Origin: Humulus lupulus
Taxonomy: Eukaryota > Streptophyta > Magnoliopsida > Rosales > Cannabaceae
Assembly (NCBI RefSeq): GCF_963169125.1
Contig: NC_084793.1
Coordinates: 46,061,578 to 46,125,577, forward strand
Length of the DNA stretch: 64,000 nucleotides
Direction: 5' to 3'
The notes under the pieces were generated by a model. That model searched no databases and was not told where the DNA came from. It saw only the letters and a program-made list of their open reading frames with translations. Positions 12,601-23,945 of the stretch are shown here, piece after piece. Every line of letters begins with the position of its first letter. The first letter of the stretch is position 1. The position numbers were made by a program, and so were the translations under genes.

Positions 12601-13402
12601 ATCTTTTTTTTACTTACACAAAACTAGGAAAACAAATATGAAAGTTAAAGCCAAATAAGGTAACATAAATAAATTTTTATTAATTACTCAAATGTAATTA
12701 CAATATTTAGTCTACTAGTCTAGGCTTAAGAAATCATATTACAACATAATTTATGCCCAATTCAGATTCCTTTATCACTAAATACAAAACAAGAAATGTA
12801 TACAAAAATTAGTGAAATACATTCTTCCATTCTAAAGGCCTTAACTACAAATGTTGTCAAGAATTGCTCCAAAGAAATCATCTCAATATACCTGCACATT
12901 GTAAAAAAAAGTCCTTTTATTATTAAGAACATAAGACTTAAGCTAGTTTCCACCTGTAAGCATATAAAGTTTAAATTAAATTTGTAATAACTCCCTGTTA
13001 ACAGATGAAAACTGCATTGTAAGTGCTGAAGGTGAGCAAAATTTTGAAGCAATTAGCATATATGTCAAACTCAAAGCCAAAACTTTATTCATCTCAAGTG
13101 ATTTTGCAAACTTAAAAGTTCAGCCTTGAAATATTAAGTTAGAAGGTAAAGCATTAATTACTAACATAATTCAAACTTACCCAAGATGAACAACACAAGT
13201 TCAAGTACATATAACAGAGTTACAATATTGTTTTGAATTAGTTATGTGAAGTCAAGACAATGTATATGATAAATGATTAGGCTATAATTCATAACTACAA
13301 GAAATAAATATTAAATAATTACGACCTTAACAAGTCAGAGCTTTACAGTTGTAAAAAAGGATTATAAGAAAATTATAAAGTGATAAAAGCATGAAGTTTC
13401 AC

Positions 13403-15178
13403 CTGCTGCTTCTCAATTCGTAAAGCCATTGTCTTAATTCCTCGTAAGCAGAGCCAACAATCAAATGGAGCCAACCCAGACCCTTCTGCATTTTGTAGAA
13501 AGTACAACTCTTTTGCTAATCTGAAAAAAAAATTATAATAAGGGCCTGAAGTTATAAATTATAACATTACTGTTCACAGTAAAGAAAGTCCATGCATAAC
13601 CTTTCCCCTCTTACAGCCAGTACACCTGCCATCACATCACTGTGCCCAGCAATGAACTTGGTAGCTGAGTGCATAACAATGTCTGAATGAAAGATGAATG
13701 AATCAAAATCCAACAGTTTATAGAGGAAATAAAAAAGAGTAATCTGTAGAATGTAAAGTTCATGTTTTATATTGCTACCAGCTCCTAGTTCCAGAGGTTG
13801 TGACACTACAGGAGACATTATACTGTTATCCACCAAGACAAGAGCATCATGAGCATGAGCCATTTTAACTATTTCCTGAAGATGCACAAAATAAATAAAG
13901 AAAAATAATTGCACTTTAAAAACATTACCAAATCATACAATTATGACATTTCTGGCAACAAATAATTGAATAACTACTTAATTCTTTTATTGATTCTATC
14001 AAAAACAAGTATAATGTCTAAGAAAATATCAGACAGCCAGGAAAGATCATTCTCTACCTGGGTTACAATAGATATCCAAGTAATTCATCAGCATTTTGAG
14101 AAAAGATAAACCCACACACAGCATATAATTCAAAGAGTACAAGTGTCATATTTGGGCATTAATTTAAGTTTATCTTCTCTGTTTCTTTTAAGCATTTACC
14201 AGAAGTAACATTAAAAAAGAGAGAATAAAAAGGAATGAGAAAATATAATAGCCAGATATCTTACACGAATATTAGAAACCATTTGTCGAGGATTTGTGGG
14301 ACTCTCCAGTCAGACAAGCTTTGTCCAGGGACCAATTGCAGATGCTATTTCATCTAAACTAGTTGTATCAACTCGTCTACACAATATAAGCATGATACTT
14401 TCAGATTTTACTCTGAGGCTTCATAATATATTTGAAAAGTGAGCTGCACTTACTTCACCACGACCCCTGTCTTTGGAATTACTTTTGACAGCAACCTATC
14501 AGAACCACCATAAATGTCATCTCCAACAACAATCTCTTCACCTAAAATCACATTATTATATCTTAAGAAAAAAAATTCAAATAAGACAGTAGCTACAAAT
14601 TCCAACAAGGGCCATAAAGGCATAAACGATAACCTAGTCATTAGAAAATATCCACAAGCCAAGAGATACCTCTTCATGGTAAATTTATTTTATAAACTGA
14701 AGGACCCAAATCCATCTCATATGTTAAACAAGAATATATCCACTTTAATTCATTAAAAATATATCCAATTCATTGGAATATCCATATTGATGCATGCTGC
14801 ATTTATTATTTTAAAATTTTAAAAAGAAAATAATGTAACTTCAACTTAGTGATAAATAATTAAAGATACAGAAGAAAAAGGAAAAGAAAAGGGAAGTACC
14901 AGTCCCAACAAGATGGGCTACAGCAGACAGAGCAGCCATTCCACTAGTGAAGCAAAAAGCACGATCTGCTTTATCCAGCTTGGCCAAAAGGCTATAAATA
15001 GAATAAAGCTCAGCATAAAAAAAACTCCCAGAACAAGGAAAAAGTAGCAATATTAGAGATTATACAACAATTACTTTGACTCATATTAGTAACAAAAGAA
15101 ATCAGACCTTTCAAGAACATCTCGTGTAGGATTTCCACTTCGAGTATAATCATAAGGACCATTTTCTGTTGCTGAAGG
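13403..15178 (-). pseudogene. CBL: Captured cystathionine beta-lyase fragment, seven exons
   Basis: Cystathionine beta-lyase is a PLP enzyme of plastid methionine synthesis that cleaves cystathionine to homocysteine. Seven minus-strand exons read collinearly: 15108-15178 (TENGPYDYTRSGNPTRDVLE), 14900-14991 (KADRAFCFTSGMAALSAVAH), 14454-14541 (GDDIYGGSDRLLSKVIP), 14265-14376, 13779-13875 (ALVLVDNSIMSPVVSQPLEL), 13601-13682 (HSATKFIAGHSDVMAG, with the PLP-binding Lys) and 13403-13520. Every boundary is GT/AG and phases fit. Exon 14265-14376 has a TGA at 14310-14312 where the family has Trp. The first exons (transit peptide, start) and the C-terminal exons after EKQQ are absent. It cannot make the enzyme; introns are present, so capture was from DNA. 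Confidence 0.92.
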
Positions 15179-15739
15179 CTGCAATTAAAGCATAGAACAG
15201 TCAAGTTACAATGAAGCTTAGAAAGTAAGAATTATATATATAAATTTGTAGAGATTTGTCACCGTTCGCCTGGGTTGTCACTCCGAGAAAGTGGCGCTGC
15301 TCACGGCTGTCACACGAACGGTCTGCCCATGCCCAAGTGTATTTCCTAAACTACTATCTAGCTCTAGAAGACAAACAAGCTTCTAAAAATAAGCTCAGAA
15401 ACTATACATACTCAATAAACTAACCTTGCATTTCCTAAAGTTTCATGAAAAGTTTAAGAGAAACAATCAAGAATAGACATAAAAAGGAAGTGAGGAAAAC
15501 AAGAGAAGCTTACATGACAGAGAATGACAGAGGTGGAGCCATTATAGCCAACCACAAACAAAAACCCCATGTGGCTGCAAGGTCTAGAGACTAGCGTAAA
15601 CTTAAACTCTCCAGGCCATTTCTTTTTTTTTTTCTTCAAAATTTTCACTTAAATGTGGTCAAAGCTCAAAGGCCTCCAAACATAAGGAATATCACCACAA
15701 ATAGAATATAGATTAATATGAGGAAAGCATAAAAGGATT

Positions 15740-16229
15740 TAAACAAAAATTGGGTCACGGCTTGATTATCACACAATTCATCATTTGGAATAGCATCCTT
15801 CAGAAGACGAGGATCATCAAGTACATCATGACTGCTCTTGATTTTTTTCTTTACAGCTGCTAATTCCTTCTCCAAATGGAAGTAAATTCAACATTCTGAA
15901 TTGTACACATACAGACCACAATTAGCCAAATATTTTGCACCAGACACTAGCAGACACAAACAGTCACTCCAAAAAAGGGGCGTACACAAATAAACACTTA
16001 CACAAAAAAAGGGCAATGACTCAAGAAAATATGAGCTAAATATTAAGCTAACTAAATGCAATGCTACAGAGCACACACCACCAAAAAAATAAAAATAAAG
16101 AAACAACACAACAATAGCAACATCAATCAGTTTCAGATCAAGAGCTACACAAGAAAGGAATTAGAAATACCTCAATCAAAGCAACTCAGTTAGCCAAATC
16201 TTGATACAACTCATCATTAAATAAATGGC
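15740..16229 (-). pseudogene. Captured exons of an unidentified host gene
   Basis: Exon 16171-16229 (acceptor TAG, donor GTATTT) reads HLFNDELYQDLAN, a TGA stop, then VALIE. The next open piece, about 15740-15880, reads KELAAVKKKIKSSHDVLDD then PRLLKDAIPNDELC. If spliced after GAG the frame continues as LIE-KELAAV, which supports one gene. The stop replaces a codon that TGG would satisfy, like the damage in the CBL exon. I do not recognise the protein; the second part is lysine-rich and helix-like. The 3' border of the second exon is uncertain. Confidence 0.5.
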
Positions 16230-16550
16230 CTAGATTGATTACACCACCAAAATATGTGAAAATTGAAATGAATGGCCTAACAATCAAAACTAATTCAAAC
16301 ACATCAAACTTCAAGTAGAAATTAGAAAACACAACTTCAAGTATGAGCAAGATCATATATATTTATATAAATATAAAAACCATAAATTTATATTGGTGCG
16401 ACCTTAGTAGCCTATACACATCCAGTTTGTGAATCATCTTGAGCACTTCACAAGTAATCAAAATAGAATTACACACTCAATACAGTCATTGCCTAATTAT
16501 GTTTATGAGATGTGTTAAATTACTCACTCATTTTCATGAACGTAACTTAC

Positions 16551-16638
16551 CAATGGCTCTTGTCAAGTTCAAACTTCCATTGATCCATCCAACTTGAATG
16601 TGTCCTCCAATTTCCAAAATCCTATATTTCTCAACCTC
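16551..16638 (-). pseudogene. Captured protein phosphatase 2C exon
   Basis: The minus-strand reading EKYRILEIGGHIQVGWINGS is followed by LNLTRAIG and a strong donor (G then GTAAGTTAC, donor side at 16550). GSLNLTRAIGD is a hallmark of plant PP2C Ser/Thr phosphatases, preceding the metal-binding Asp motif that would lie in the next exon. That exon is not found downstream, so this is an isolated fragment. The upstream edge is uncertain: an in-frame TAA lies at 16639-16641, so the acceptor is probably close to 16638. It sits between the CBL fragment and further exons of the same CACTA element, on the same strand. Confidence 0.75.
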
Positions 16639-17295
16639 TTAATCTGGCTGATGATTTTTAAACAATTTATATGCCTGAATAAAATCTTCATGAAAACAAG
16701 ACATGAAAGTGATTTGCTTATATTAGAGGTACTACGACAAATTTGCCTAAATTTCGCATTATAACCAATTACAACAAATATATAGATAGGGAAAACAAGA
16801 GAGAGACTCCCGTGTGGTGTTATATAAGTATTTCAAGCTAAACTAATATGATATCTATTTCTTTTCTATTTTTACCATTCTAATATAGTGACAAATGAAT
16901 ATAATCCAGCTTAATTATGTCATTTTCTTATTCAATATGACTTTATATAGTAGAGCCCAAGAGCTTTGTAAGTCCTTAGTTAAACCATAGCACATCATAA
17001 AAATAAATTTAAACAAAAATTAATTGCATAATCCTTTCGTTAGCACGAAGAGAAAACTTAAACAAAACTTTTATATAATTAAAATTTTCTTTCATTCTAT
17101 TTTTTAGTTTTCCTTAGAAGTTCCGCCAATATCCTTTATGGCAAAGAGAAATTTTAAAATATTAAATAATTCTAAAATACAACTCTTCAAGAACGCACAA
17201 CTCCAACATAGATAGATGAAAACCATTTTCAAATAAGTTTAGAATTGTTTGAAACCTTATGCATTTCTTAAATAGCGATTTCATACTCTTAGTAC

Positions 17296-17357
17296 CTTCA
17301 AGTGTTATAGGTAAGAACTCAGAAGCATAACACCAACTAGTCAAGTCATCCAACCAT
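17296..17357 (-). pseudogene. Possible captured exon, unidentified gene
   Basis: A 62-bp stretch with a pyrimidine-rich acceptor (TTTTTTATAG) and a donor GTACTAAG encodes WLDDLTSWCYASEFLPITLE in the frame set by both sites. The composition is exon-like (Trp, Cys, Asp rich) compared with the surrounding AT-rich intron-like sequence. I do not recognise the protein. Confidence 0.4.
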
Positions 17358-17704
17358 CTATAAAAAATAACAGAGCAGATATCTTGGAAGAAAGAGCAAA
17401 AGCTTTCTCTAATAAATGAGGAATCATACGCAAAGAGAAATAAATATAAAAAAATCGTATAAACAATATTGATCTGGCATATTAATAAAAAAAAAACAAG
17501 AATACAATTAGACAGAGAGACTATTGGGTCTGGTTGACAAGTCCTGGAAGTGATCTAAACCTAAAACAACACATATGGATTGATCTAATGCATCTAGTGC
17601 CATCTAACACTTTCTTAAAGATCTTAAATTTTCACCTAAAATATTATAGATATATATATATAAACATATATCCTGCTAAACAAACAGTAAGTTACATGAT
17701 TTAC

Positions 17705-17791
17705 CTGAGAATTCAAAGAGGAAAGAATACTGAAGTTGCTGTATTGGCCAGACGATTCCCTCAATAAATTTTTTACACCAGTAGAGACCTC
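17705..17791 (-). pseudogene. Possible captured exon, unidentified gene
   Basis: An 87-bp stretch (exactly 29 codons) lies between a good acceptor (TCTTGACAG) and a consensus donor (CAG then GTAAATC). It encodes EVSTGVKNLLRESSGQYSNF, then SILSSLNSQ, without stops. Serine-rich, probably part of a longer regulatory or trafficking protein, but I do not recognise it. It is on the same strand as the CBL and PP2C exons. Confidence 0.5.
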
Positions 17792-19523
17792 CTGTCAAGA
17801 TAAACTAAAGCTTAATATACTTAAACAGTTAAACTCTATAAGAATGTTGCAAGAAAATCCCAAACAAAAATACTACTTTCTAGTTACCAAATAGCAACCA
17901 AAATTGACTTTTCCTACCCTCTTCATGTTTCTTTTCCACTTCTCATTGATAAGTTCTAACAAGAAAAATCTATAATTCCTCCCTTTTTTTCTCTATTTGA
18001 TCAATAATCATGTTCTTCTTTTACTGAACCTTGGAAGACATTTCTTATGCAGCCTTGAATTTGATTTTGAAACTAAAAGACAAACAATCATTCATTTATA
18101 AGCTATTTTGGTTGTACAAATTTTAAATTTAATTTCCCTTAAAACCAAATAGATTATTAGATAGATATGCATGAACCTCATACCACTAGCTATTTTGCAC
18201 AGCTTAATGATTATATGTGCTAAAGACAAAAACAAATGGAGATGCTTAAAACTTATCAAAGATCTGTAAAAGATTTCATTAACCCACTTGGAATCCTACA
18301 TAAGTTATCTACCGGTATATGTGTATTCATTCTGTTTATAGCAGTAGTAAAAATATCTTTCTGTAATGCACTTTTAGCTATGCCCTTAAGACTTGAAAAT
18401 TTATAGAAAATATTTGTGTGATATTGAAAATGTAACAACAAACACATATTGGTGTAGGTTCCTTAACATTTAAAAAATAAATGAATCCTAAATAAGGAGT
18501 AACAAAAGCAACAGTGTAACACTAAATCTTGGGGAAACACTGCTAGAACCATTGGAGTTAAAATATAATTGCAGCTGCATCAGGGAAACATAAATAAAGA
18601 ATTTGATTTTGAAGCTTCTCTCCAGTTAATATACAATATGGACTAGCATCCTAGAAACACCAATGACTCAAGAAATCAAGGAAACTGGGACAAAATAAAA
18701 AGGACTTCTGGAAAAATACATAAGAACCACATATATATACCACTTCAACTAATTTATTGACCACAAATGAAAATATTGAAATGACTTTCACTACCAACTA
18801 AAATTGACTGTCAAGAGCAATACCGCAAATGAGGCTGCTTGAAGACATTTCATGCAAACTTGAAATTTTTTTCCCACTTAATATGGGATTCTGTCACTAC
18901 CTTAAAACGGAGCTGCTTATAATTCACTAAGCCTATTAGCAATTTTGAGTTGTTACAGTAAAAATGAAACTATATATATATGTGTATATATAAATGAGAA
19001 TAATGAATTATTTTTACCTAAATATCTCTCATTTGTTAACACTCATTTTTACATTTACATAGTAGACTAATTAAAGTGTTATATCTACAACTCCATTTTT
19101 ATTAGTTTGTGGCTTATCTTTTAAAAAGAAAAAGTTTATTTCTTTTGACAGAGACTTCACTCAAGGTATGGACACACAAAAATGAAAGAAAAAAAAAGAT
19201 ATACTAACCCAACACCTATAATTAAAATAGAGCAGAAAGAACAACACAAACTAGATAGCAAATCAAACTAGAGAGAATGCAAATTTCTGCAGAACAAAAT
19301 ACCACAAAAATGAAAAGGTGCCACTATATATACAAGACCAATAAACAACAAGAATAGTAAAGATAAAAAAACAACCAGAAATCTTGCCTAGCTTCTACGT
19401 TTTAGATATCACATATGGGTCATATTAAAGCAAAAGTGACTAAAACAGAGAAAAACAATAATTACCTTTATTCTCCTCATGCAAATGCAATAAACAAATA
19501 AAAAAATTATGGAAACTTATCCA

Positions 19524-19739
19524 ATGGCAGCTACAACTATCAGTATTGCTGGCACCTTACATTCAAATCTACCTTTTTCACAAAGTGCCAGGAGCCATGA
19601 CCATACCATTAAGTTGAATTCATTAAAATCACAATGGATGAGACCATGTTCAGCCAGTCGAACAATAAGGCCGACAATTAAAGTAGATTGTCATCATTAT
19701 AAACCACATATTCAGACACAAAAACAAAGGCATTGCTGA
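19524..19739 (+). pseudogene. Possible captured first exon of a plastid-targeted protein
   Basis: A plus-strand frame from ATG 19524 reads MAATTISIAGTLHSNLPFSQ, then is rich in Ser, Arg and Thr and poor in acids for about 55 residues (SLKSQWMRPCSASRTIRP within it). That composition is typical of chloroplast transit peptides. No mature domain is recognisable before the frame ends. It lies inside the CACTA element on the strand opposite to the other captured exons. An in-frame ATG at 19509 also exists, but the MAATT start looks more like a transit peptide. Confidence 0.4.
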
Positions 19740-20002
19740 AACTAGTATAACAAAAATGATCAAAGGCCCAAATTCAAAACAGGTTTTAATGATCAGAAAG
19801 GGAGTTTTCGAAATGTACATCATTATCAAAAATTAAATGCAACAAAGGAAATAACATCATATCAAAAAAGGAAATAACATTATACAAGCAACAAATGTCT
19901 TACGGCCAAAAAAAAAACAAGAAACTTCATACATTGATTATTGGTTGAGAAAAGATTATCAATATACATATATAGACCATAAACTTGGAACTAACCCGGT
20001 AC

Positions 20003-20106
20003 AAGACCGTCGTAGACCCACGAGTCAAGCCACGTCATAGACCCACGAGTCGAGCCACACCATCGCACCCACGAGCGAGCCATGCCGTAGACCCACGAGT
20101 CGAGCC
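20003..20106. repeat. 25-bp tandem repeat inside the CACTA element
   Basis: Four consecutive units of about 25 bp share the core AGACCCACGAGTCGAGCCA; the third is degenerate (GCACCCACGAGCGAGCCA). It is GC-rich in an AT-rich setting. On the minus strand a frame passes through it without a stop until about 19998. Confidence 0.75.
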
Positions 20107-20235
20107 TCCTTGTCACACGACCTAATCTGCGGGCCCCCATCACCTTGTTACACACCTGCAAACAAATAGAGAGAAAGGAAGAAAGATTGAACGAGAGAGT
20201 AGCTCAGAGAGAAAGAAAGAGCGAGAGATAGTTAC

Positions 20236-20308
20236 CATTGAAGAATGATATCGCCGCACTATCCCTCTCCAAAGCTAGTTTCTGAGAGAAGCCCCTGAAC
20301 CCTTCCAT
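20236..20308 (-). pseudogene. Possible first exon of the CACTA transcription unit
   Basis: An ATG at 20306-20308 opens 24 codons (MEGFRGFSQKLALERDSAAI, then SFFN) ending at a donor GTAACTATC (donor side at 20235). Upstream, towards the element's right end, lies a GA/CT-rich leader (20340-20470) like a plant 5' UTR. Position and strand make it the natural first exon for a transcript that would run leftward through the PP2C and CBL exons. No expression is shown, and the peptide is not recognised. Confidence 0.4.
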
Positions 20309-23283
20309 TAACCTGTCGACCATGTGAAAGAAATAGAGGGAGAAGGACAGAGAGAAAAGAGATCGAGAGAGAGATCAGATGTAGGAGAGAGAGGCGGAAT
20401 GGCTAGGGTAGAGAGAACCCATTTCAGAAAGGAGAGAGAGAGAGAGAGAGAGTGGCATATGGAGTGACGAAGGAAGAAAGAAGGAAAAAAATTATAAGTG
20501 GCGAGCTCCCAAAAAAATTATCGCCTTTTTCATTGACTTTGCCACATATATAATATTTTGCATAATACTTTTTGAATAGTATTATATTCATGTGTTATGA
20601 AAGGGGGTATTTGGTGTAGTGTACGAAATCACATTTTCCTTATTAGTGTAGAAATCCAAGGAAGGAAAGGGGGGGGGGGGGGGGTGGACAATTGCAGCTG
20701 CCTTTTTGGGTAAATAAAAATGTATATATTTAATTAATTAGATTTTAGAATTACATAAATTTATAAGAAATTAACTTTTATTATTTTAGAAAAATAAAAA
20801 CCTAGCCACTATAAATGAAACCTTAGAACCCTAGAGAGCATTTTTGCTCATCTCTTCTCTATACCACAACCATCCATCTAGAGAGGGTAAAGAGAGAGGG
20901 AGGTGAGCTAGAGAGAGAGAGAGGAAGGCTGCCATATTTTTCTAGAGAAGAAGAAGAAAAGAAAGAGAAGGAGAAGGAGAAAAGGGTTTCGAACCCTAGG
21001 TAAGAATCCATCTACTAGTTTCACATATGTGCATTTGTATTTTCTCCTCTTCTCTAATCTAAGGATGATTTTGTGGTTTCTTTCTTTGGATGTATGGTGT
21101 TTGGAAATCCTCTATAGGTGACAAGGTTGTCTTGCTAGAGTGTTCTTGATTCAACAATCAAGAGAGGTAATGGTTTTTCTTAGCCTATATATTGGTTTTG
21201 ATGGGTTTATCTTTGAGGTTGTTGATGGTGATGTTAATGGTTTGATTATTGTAGGATTGATGATTATGATTGGTATTTTTAAGGGAATATGTTTTGTTTA
21301 AAAAAGGGCTCATGGGAATGATTGAGAAAATGGATTTGATGGGGTTTATATGAGGATTATATTTTATGTTTATATTGCTATGGTTATTTTAAATCATTGA
21401 TTTATGTAAAATGGCAAAAAATGATGATAGATGCATACTAGGTTTTATGTGAAGGTAGATGGGAATTTTGTGATGTTTTATGGTGGATCTTAAATGTTTA
21501 GGCCTAGGGGTAAAAAGTTCAATCATGTGTATTTTCTTGTATGTTTTGAAATAATAATGATTTTAGAAATATGATAAGATGTATGTTATTGCCATTGTTA
21601 TTGTTTTTGTTGGATTTCATGTGTAGATTCAATGGAATAGAAAAATGGGATTTTATAAGATTGCATGTGAATATGTTAGTAATATTCTTAGAATTATGTA
21701 TATAATAAGAGCATGATGAGATTTTGGACATGTATGATTTTATGTGGAATTTTTGAGATAAAAGATGAATTTCATGAGAAATTAAGCTTGCTGTTTTTTT
21801 GTAAATAATTGGGTAAAAGTTTGATAAAAAAAATGATTTGCATGCATAAGTAATGTCATTGATATTATGTTAATTTTATGAAATTAAAAATGGTATTTTA
21901 AGTCCCAATAAAATGATATTTTACTCAAATAAATACCTACATAATTTTTATTGAATTTTTAGAAAAATAGGAGTTTTTAAATTGAATATAGTGATTTTTA
22001 AAGATAAAAATGGTTGCTGGAATTTTTGTAAAAAAATGTGAAGTGTGTTTCACTAAAATGGATTTGATGAGTTTTTGAAACAAAATTATTATCCTAAGTT
22101 ATGGTAATATTAAAAATGGTATTTTAATATGGTATGAATACATATTTTGATAAGTTATGATTTTTCTTTATTTTGATTGAGAAAAATATTTAGATTCAAT
22201 TTATTTGTGATTTTTAAAGAAATTAAATAGTGGCTGAAAGTTTGGTTTAAATGATTAAAAATGATTATTTAATTGTCACATATGGATTTATGTTACATAA
22301 AACCAAGTCTTAAATAATTTAAATAAAATATATTTTTCCCACACTTAAAGATATATTTTTCTCACATTATTTATGTAACACAATTAACCAATGTTAAATT
22401 TTATTTTTCTAAAGAAACATATTAATCATATGTATTTTAATTAATTCCAAGCTTTTTGTTACTTCTTTGTAATTTGAGAATAATAAAGGAAACTGTCACT
22501 TTTTTTTTAAGCTAAATCAAATTATTTTATAAAATAAAATAATGTTTTGATAAATTTAATCAACTTAGAAATTTTAAGAAAAATAAAACATGTTATATGT
22601 CTATTAATTTTAAAACGATAAAAGTAAGAAATGTAGAATTATCGTTTTTAAAACGTCTCAATTACGCAATGTTCCCACGTATGCATGTTACATGCAAATC
22701 CACTTTTACGTCCAAAATTATGTTTATTATTCAACTATGTGGTTTTTATAGAAAGATCATGCATGTAAAATAGGTAAAAATGAGCATTTTTCTTTTATGG
22801 CTTTATTTGTAGTTAAGAATAATTGCATGTTATGTGCAAATATTATTATGTGTGCATGGCCCATGCACACATGAGTTGTATGGAAGGGCAAAATAGTAAT
22901 TTTATGAACCTAAGAAATGTTGTTTTGGTTATGGTATAGGCTCGTTGAGAGGTTGTGAAATTTCTTAGCTCGGACCTGAGGTAAGGAAGTTAGATAGATT
23001 CTATGATTTTATGCTATGAATGGTAAGATTGTTGTATGAATGAATTGTTATGAATTATGAATGCCATAATGTGATGATATGTTGGCTTGTATGAATATGA
23101 TATGTTTATGGATGTTAGCGTGATGAACGCGACACATCAAACGAGTTACTAAGGATATAAAGACGTAACTCCTAGGGCGGACGCGCCGAGGTTATTCAAG
23201 GACCAGAGACTCTTGTTTACCTCATAGGGTGACATGGACAACTAGCGGGCCATGCTCATCATGTATGCTGTATGAATGTGATA

Positions 23284-23487
23284 TGATGATATGTTACGAT
23301 TACGTTATGATATGCTATGATGATATGTTACGATTACGTTATGATGTGCTATGATGATATGTTACGATTACGTTATGATATGCAATGATGATATGTTACG
23401 ATTACGTTATGATGTGCTATGATGATATGTTACGATTACGTTATGATATGCAATGATGATATGTTACGATAATGTTATGATATGCCA
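23284..23487. repeat. 34-bp tandem array, six copies
   Basis: Six head-to-tail units of exactly 34 bp, each starting TGATGATATGTTACGATTAC. They vary only at a few sites (GATATGC/GATGTGC, CTA/CAA/CCA). Units alternate between two variants, suggesting growth by duplication of a dimer. It lies in the 3' part of the long solo LTR. Confidence 0.9.
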
Positions 23488-23945
23488 TGATGTGTTAGAT
23501 GAACGTTAGTGTTCGTATTTGTTGTATCCTTACTTGTTTATTGTTTGTACTTCCTTACTGGGCTTTTAGCTCACCCCCTTACTTTCCCTTCCAGGTAGCA
23601 AATAGGTTTTCTCTGTGGCACGCGTGTTGATGTGAGGAGTTCTATCGTCGTAGGGTGTATGGCGTGGGGTATCCTATGGACGGAATAAACGATCACTTTA
23701 GGATGCCATTTTAAATATGTTATGTTTTAAGAGACTTTCTAAATTATCAGTGGGACTTAATTATTTAATATTGTTTCTTTTGAACTTTGCATAAAAACTC
23801 ATATTTTCTTTTAAACTAATGGGCCTAACTTGCATTGTTTTAAGCAAGTCCCCACTGAGACCTTTATAAAAAGTGGTTTTCTTTATGGACCAACGATATG
23901 TGAATGTTTTAATAAGTACTAGTCTAGGGCGTTCTTTACAATATC

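Larger units (their letters stand above)
12292..20621 (-). mobile_element. Non-autonomous CACTA (En/Spm) transposon carrying captured host exons
   Basis: The left end is CACTACAAGAAAAAATGC; the right end read inward on the minus strand is CACTACACCAAATACCCC. Both continue to an ATAACA word, so the imperfect inverted repeats extend about 28 bp. A 3-bp duplication TAC flanks the element (12289-12291 and 20622-20624), as in CACTA transposition. The left 300 bp has about ten copies of GTGTTAT/ATAACAC in both orientations, the subterminal repeats typical of the superfamily. I see no TNP2-type transposase. The 8.33-kb interior instead holds exons of several host genes, nearly all on the minus strand with splice sites preserved. 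This is a Pack-CACTA type of gene capture. Confidence 0.9.
11624..23940 (+). mobile_element. Very long solo LTR (about 4.0 kb) hosting a CACTA transposon
   Basis: The outer bounds are TGTAGTGCACC at 11624 and GGGCGTTCTTTACA at 23940, flanked by a perfect 5-bp duplication ATATC (11619-11623 and 23941-23945). Subtracting the CACTA element and its duplication leaves about 3984 bp without coding domains, which fits one large LTR. A promoter-like segment (CTATAAAT near 20813, then a CT/GA-rich leader) lies in the right part, and a 34-bp tandem array at 23284-23487. It shares a segment near 22975 (GACCTGAGGTAAGGAAG) with the LTRs at 47504-49823 and 61265-63915, suggesting related gypsy families. 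Confidence 0.85.

Noticed and set aside
12762..13052. 96-codon minus-strand frame left of the CBL exons, considered as the missing CBL C-terminus
   Set aside because: It shows none of the conserved C-terminal CBL motifs and has low-complexity hydrophobic composition.
16402..16447. Possible short exon LKMIHKLDVYRLLR on the minus strand
   Set aside because: Acceptor has no pyrimidine tract and the donor (GTCGCA) is weak; too short to support.
18780..18900. Minus-strand stretch reading FQVCMKCLQAASFAVLL, vaguely like a LINE reverse transcriptase
   Set aside because: A single short match without flanking RT motifs; not enough evidence.
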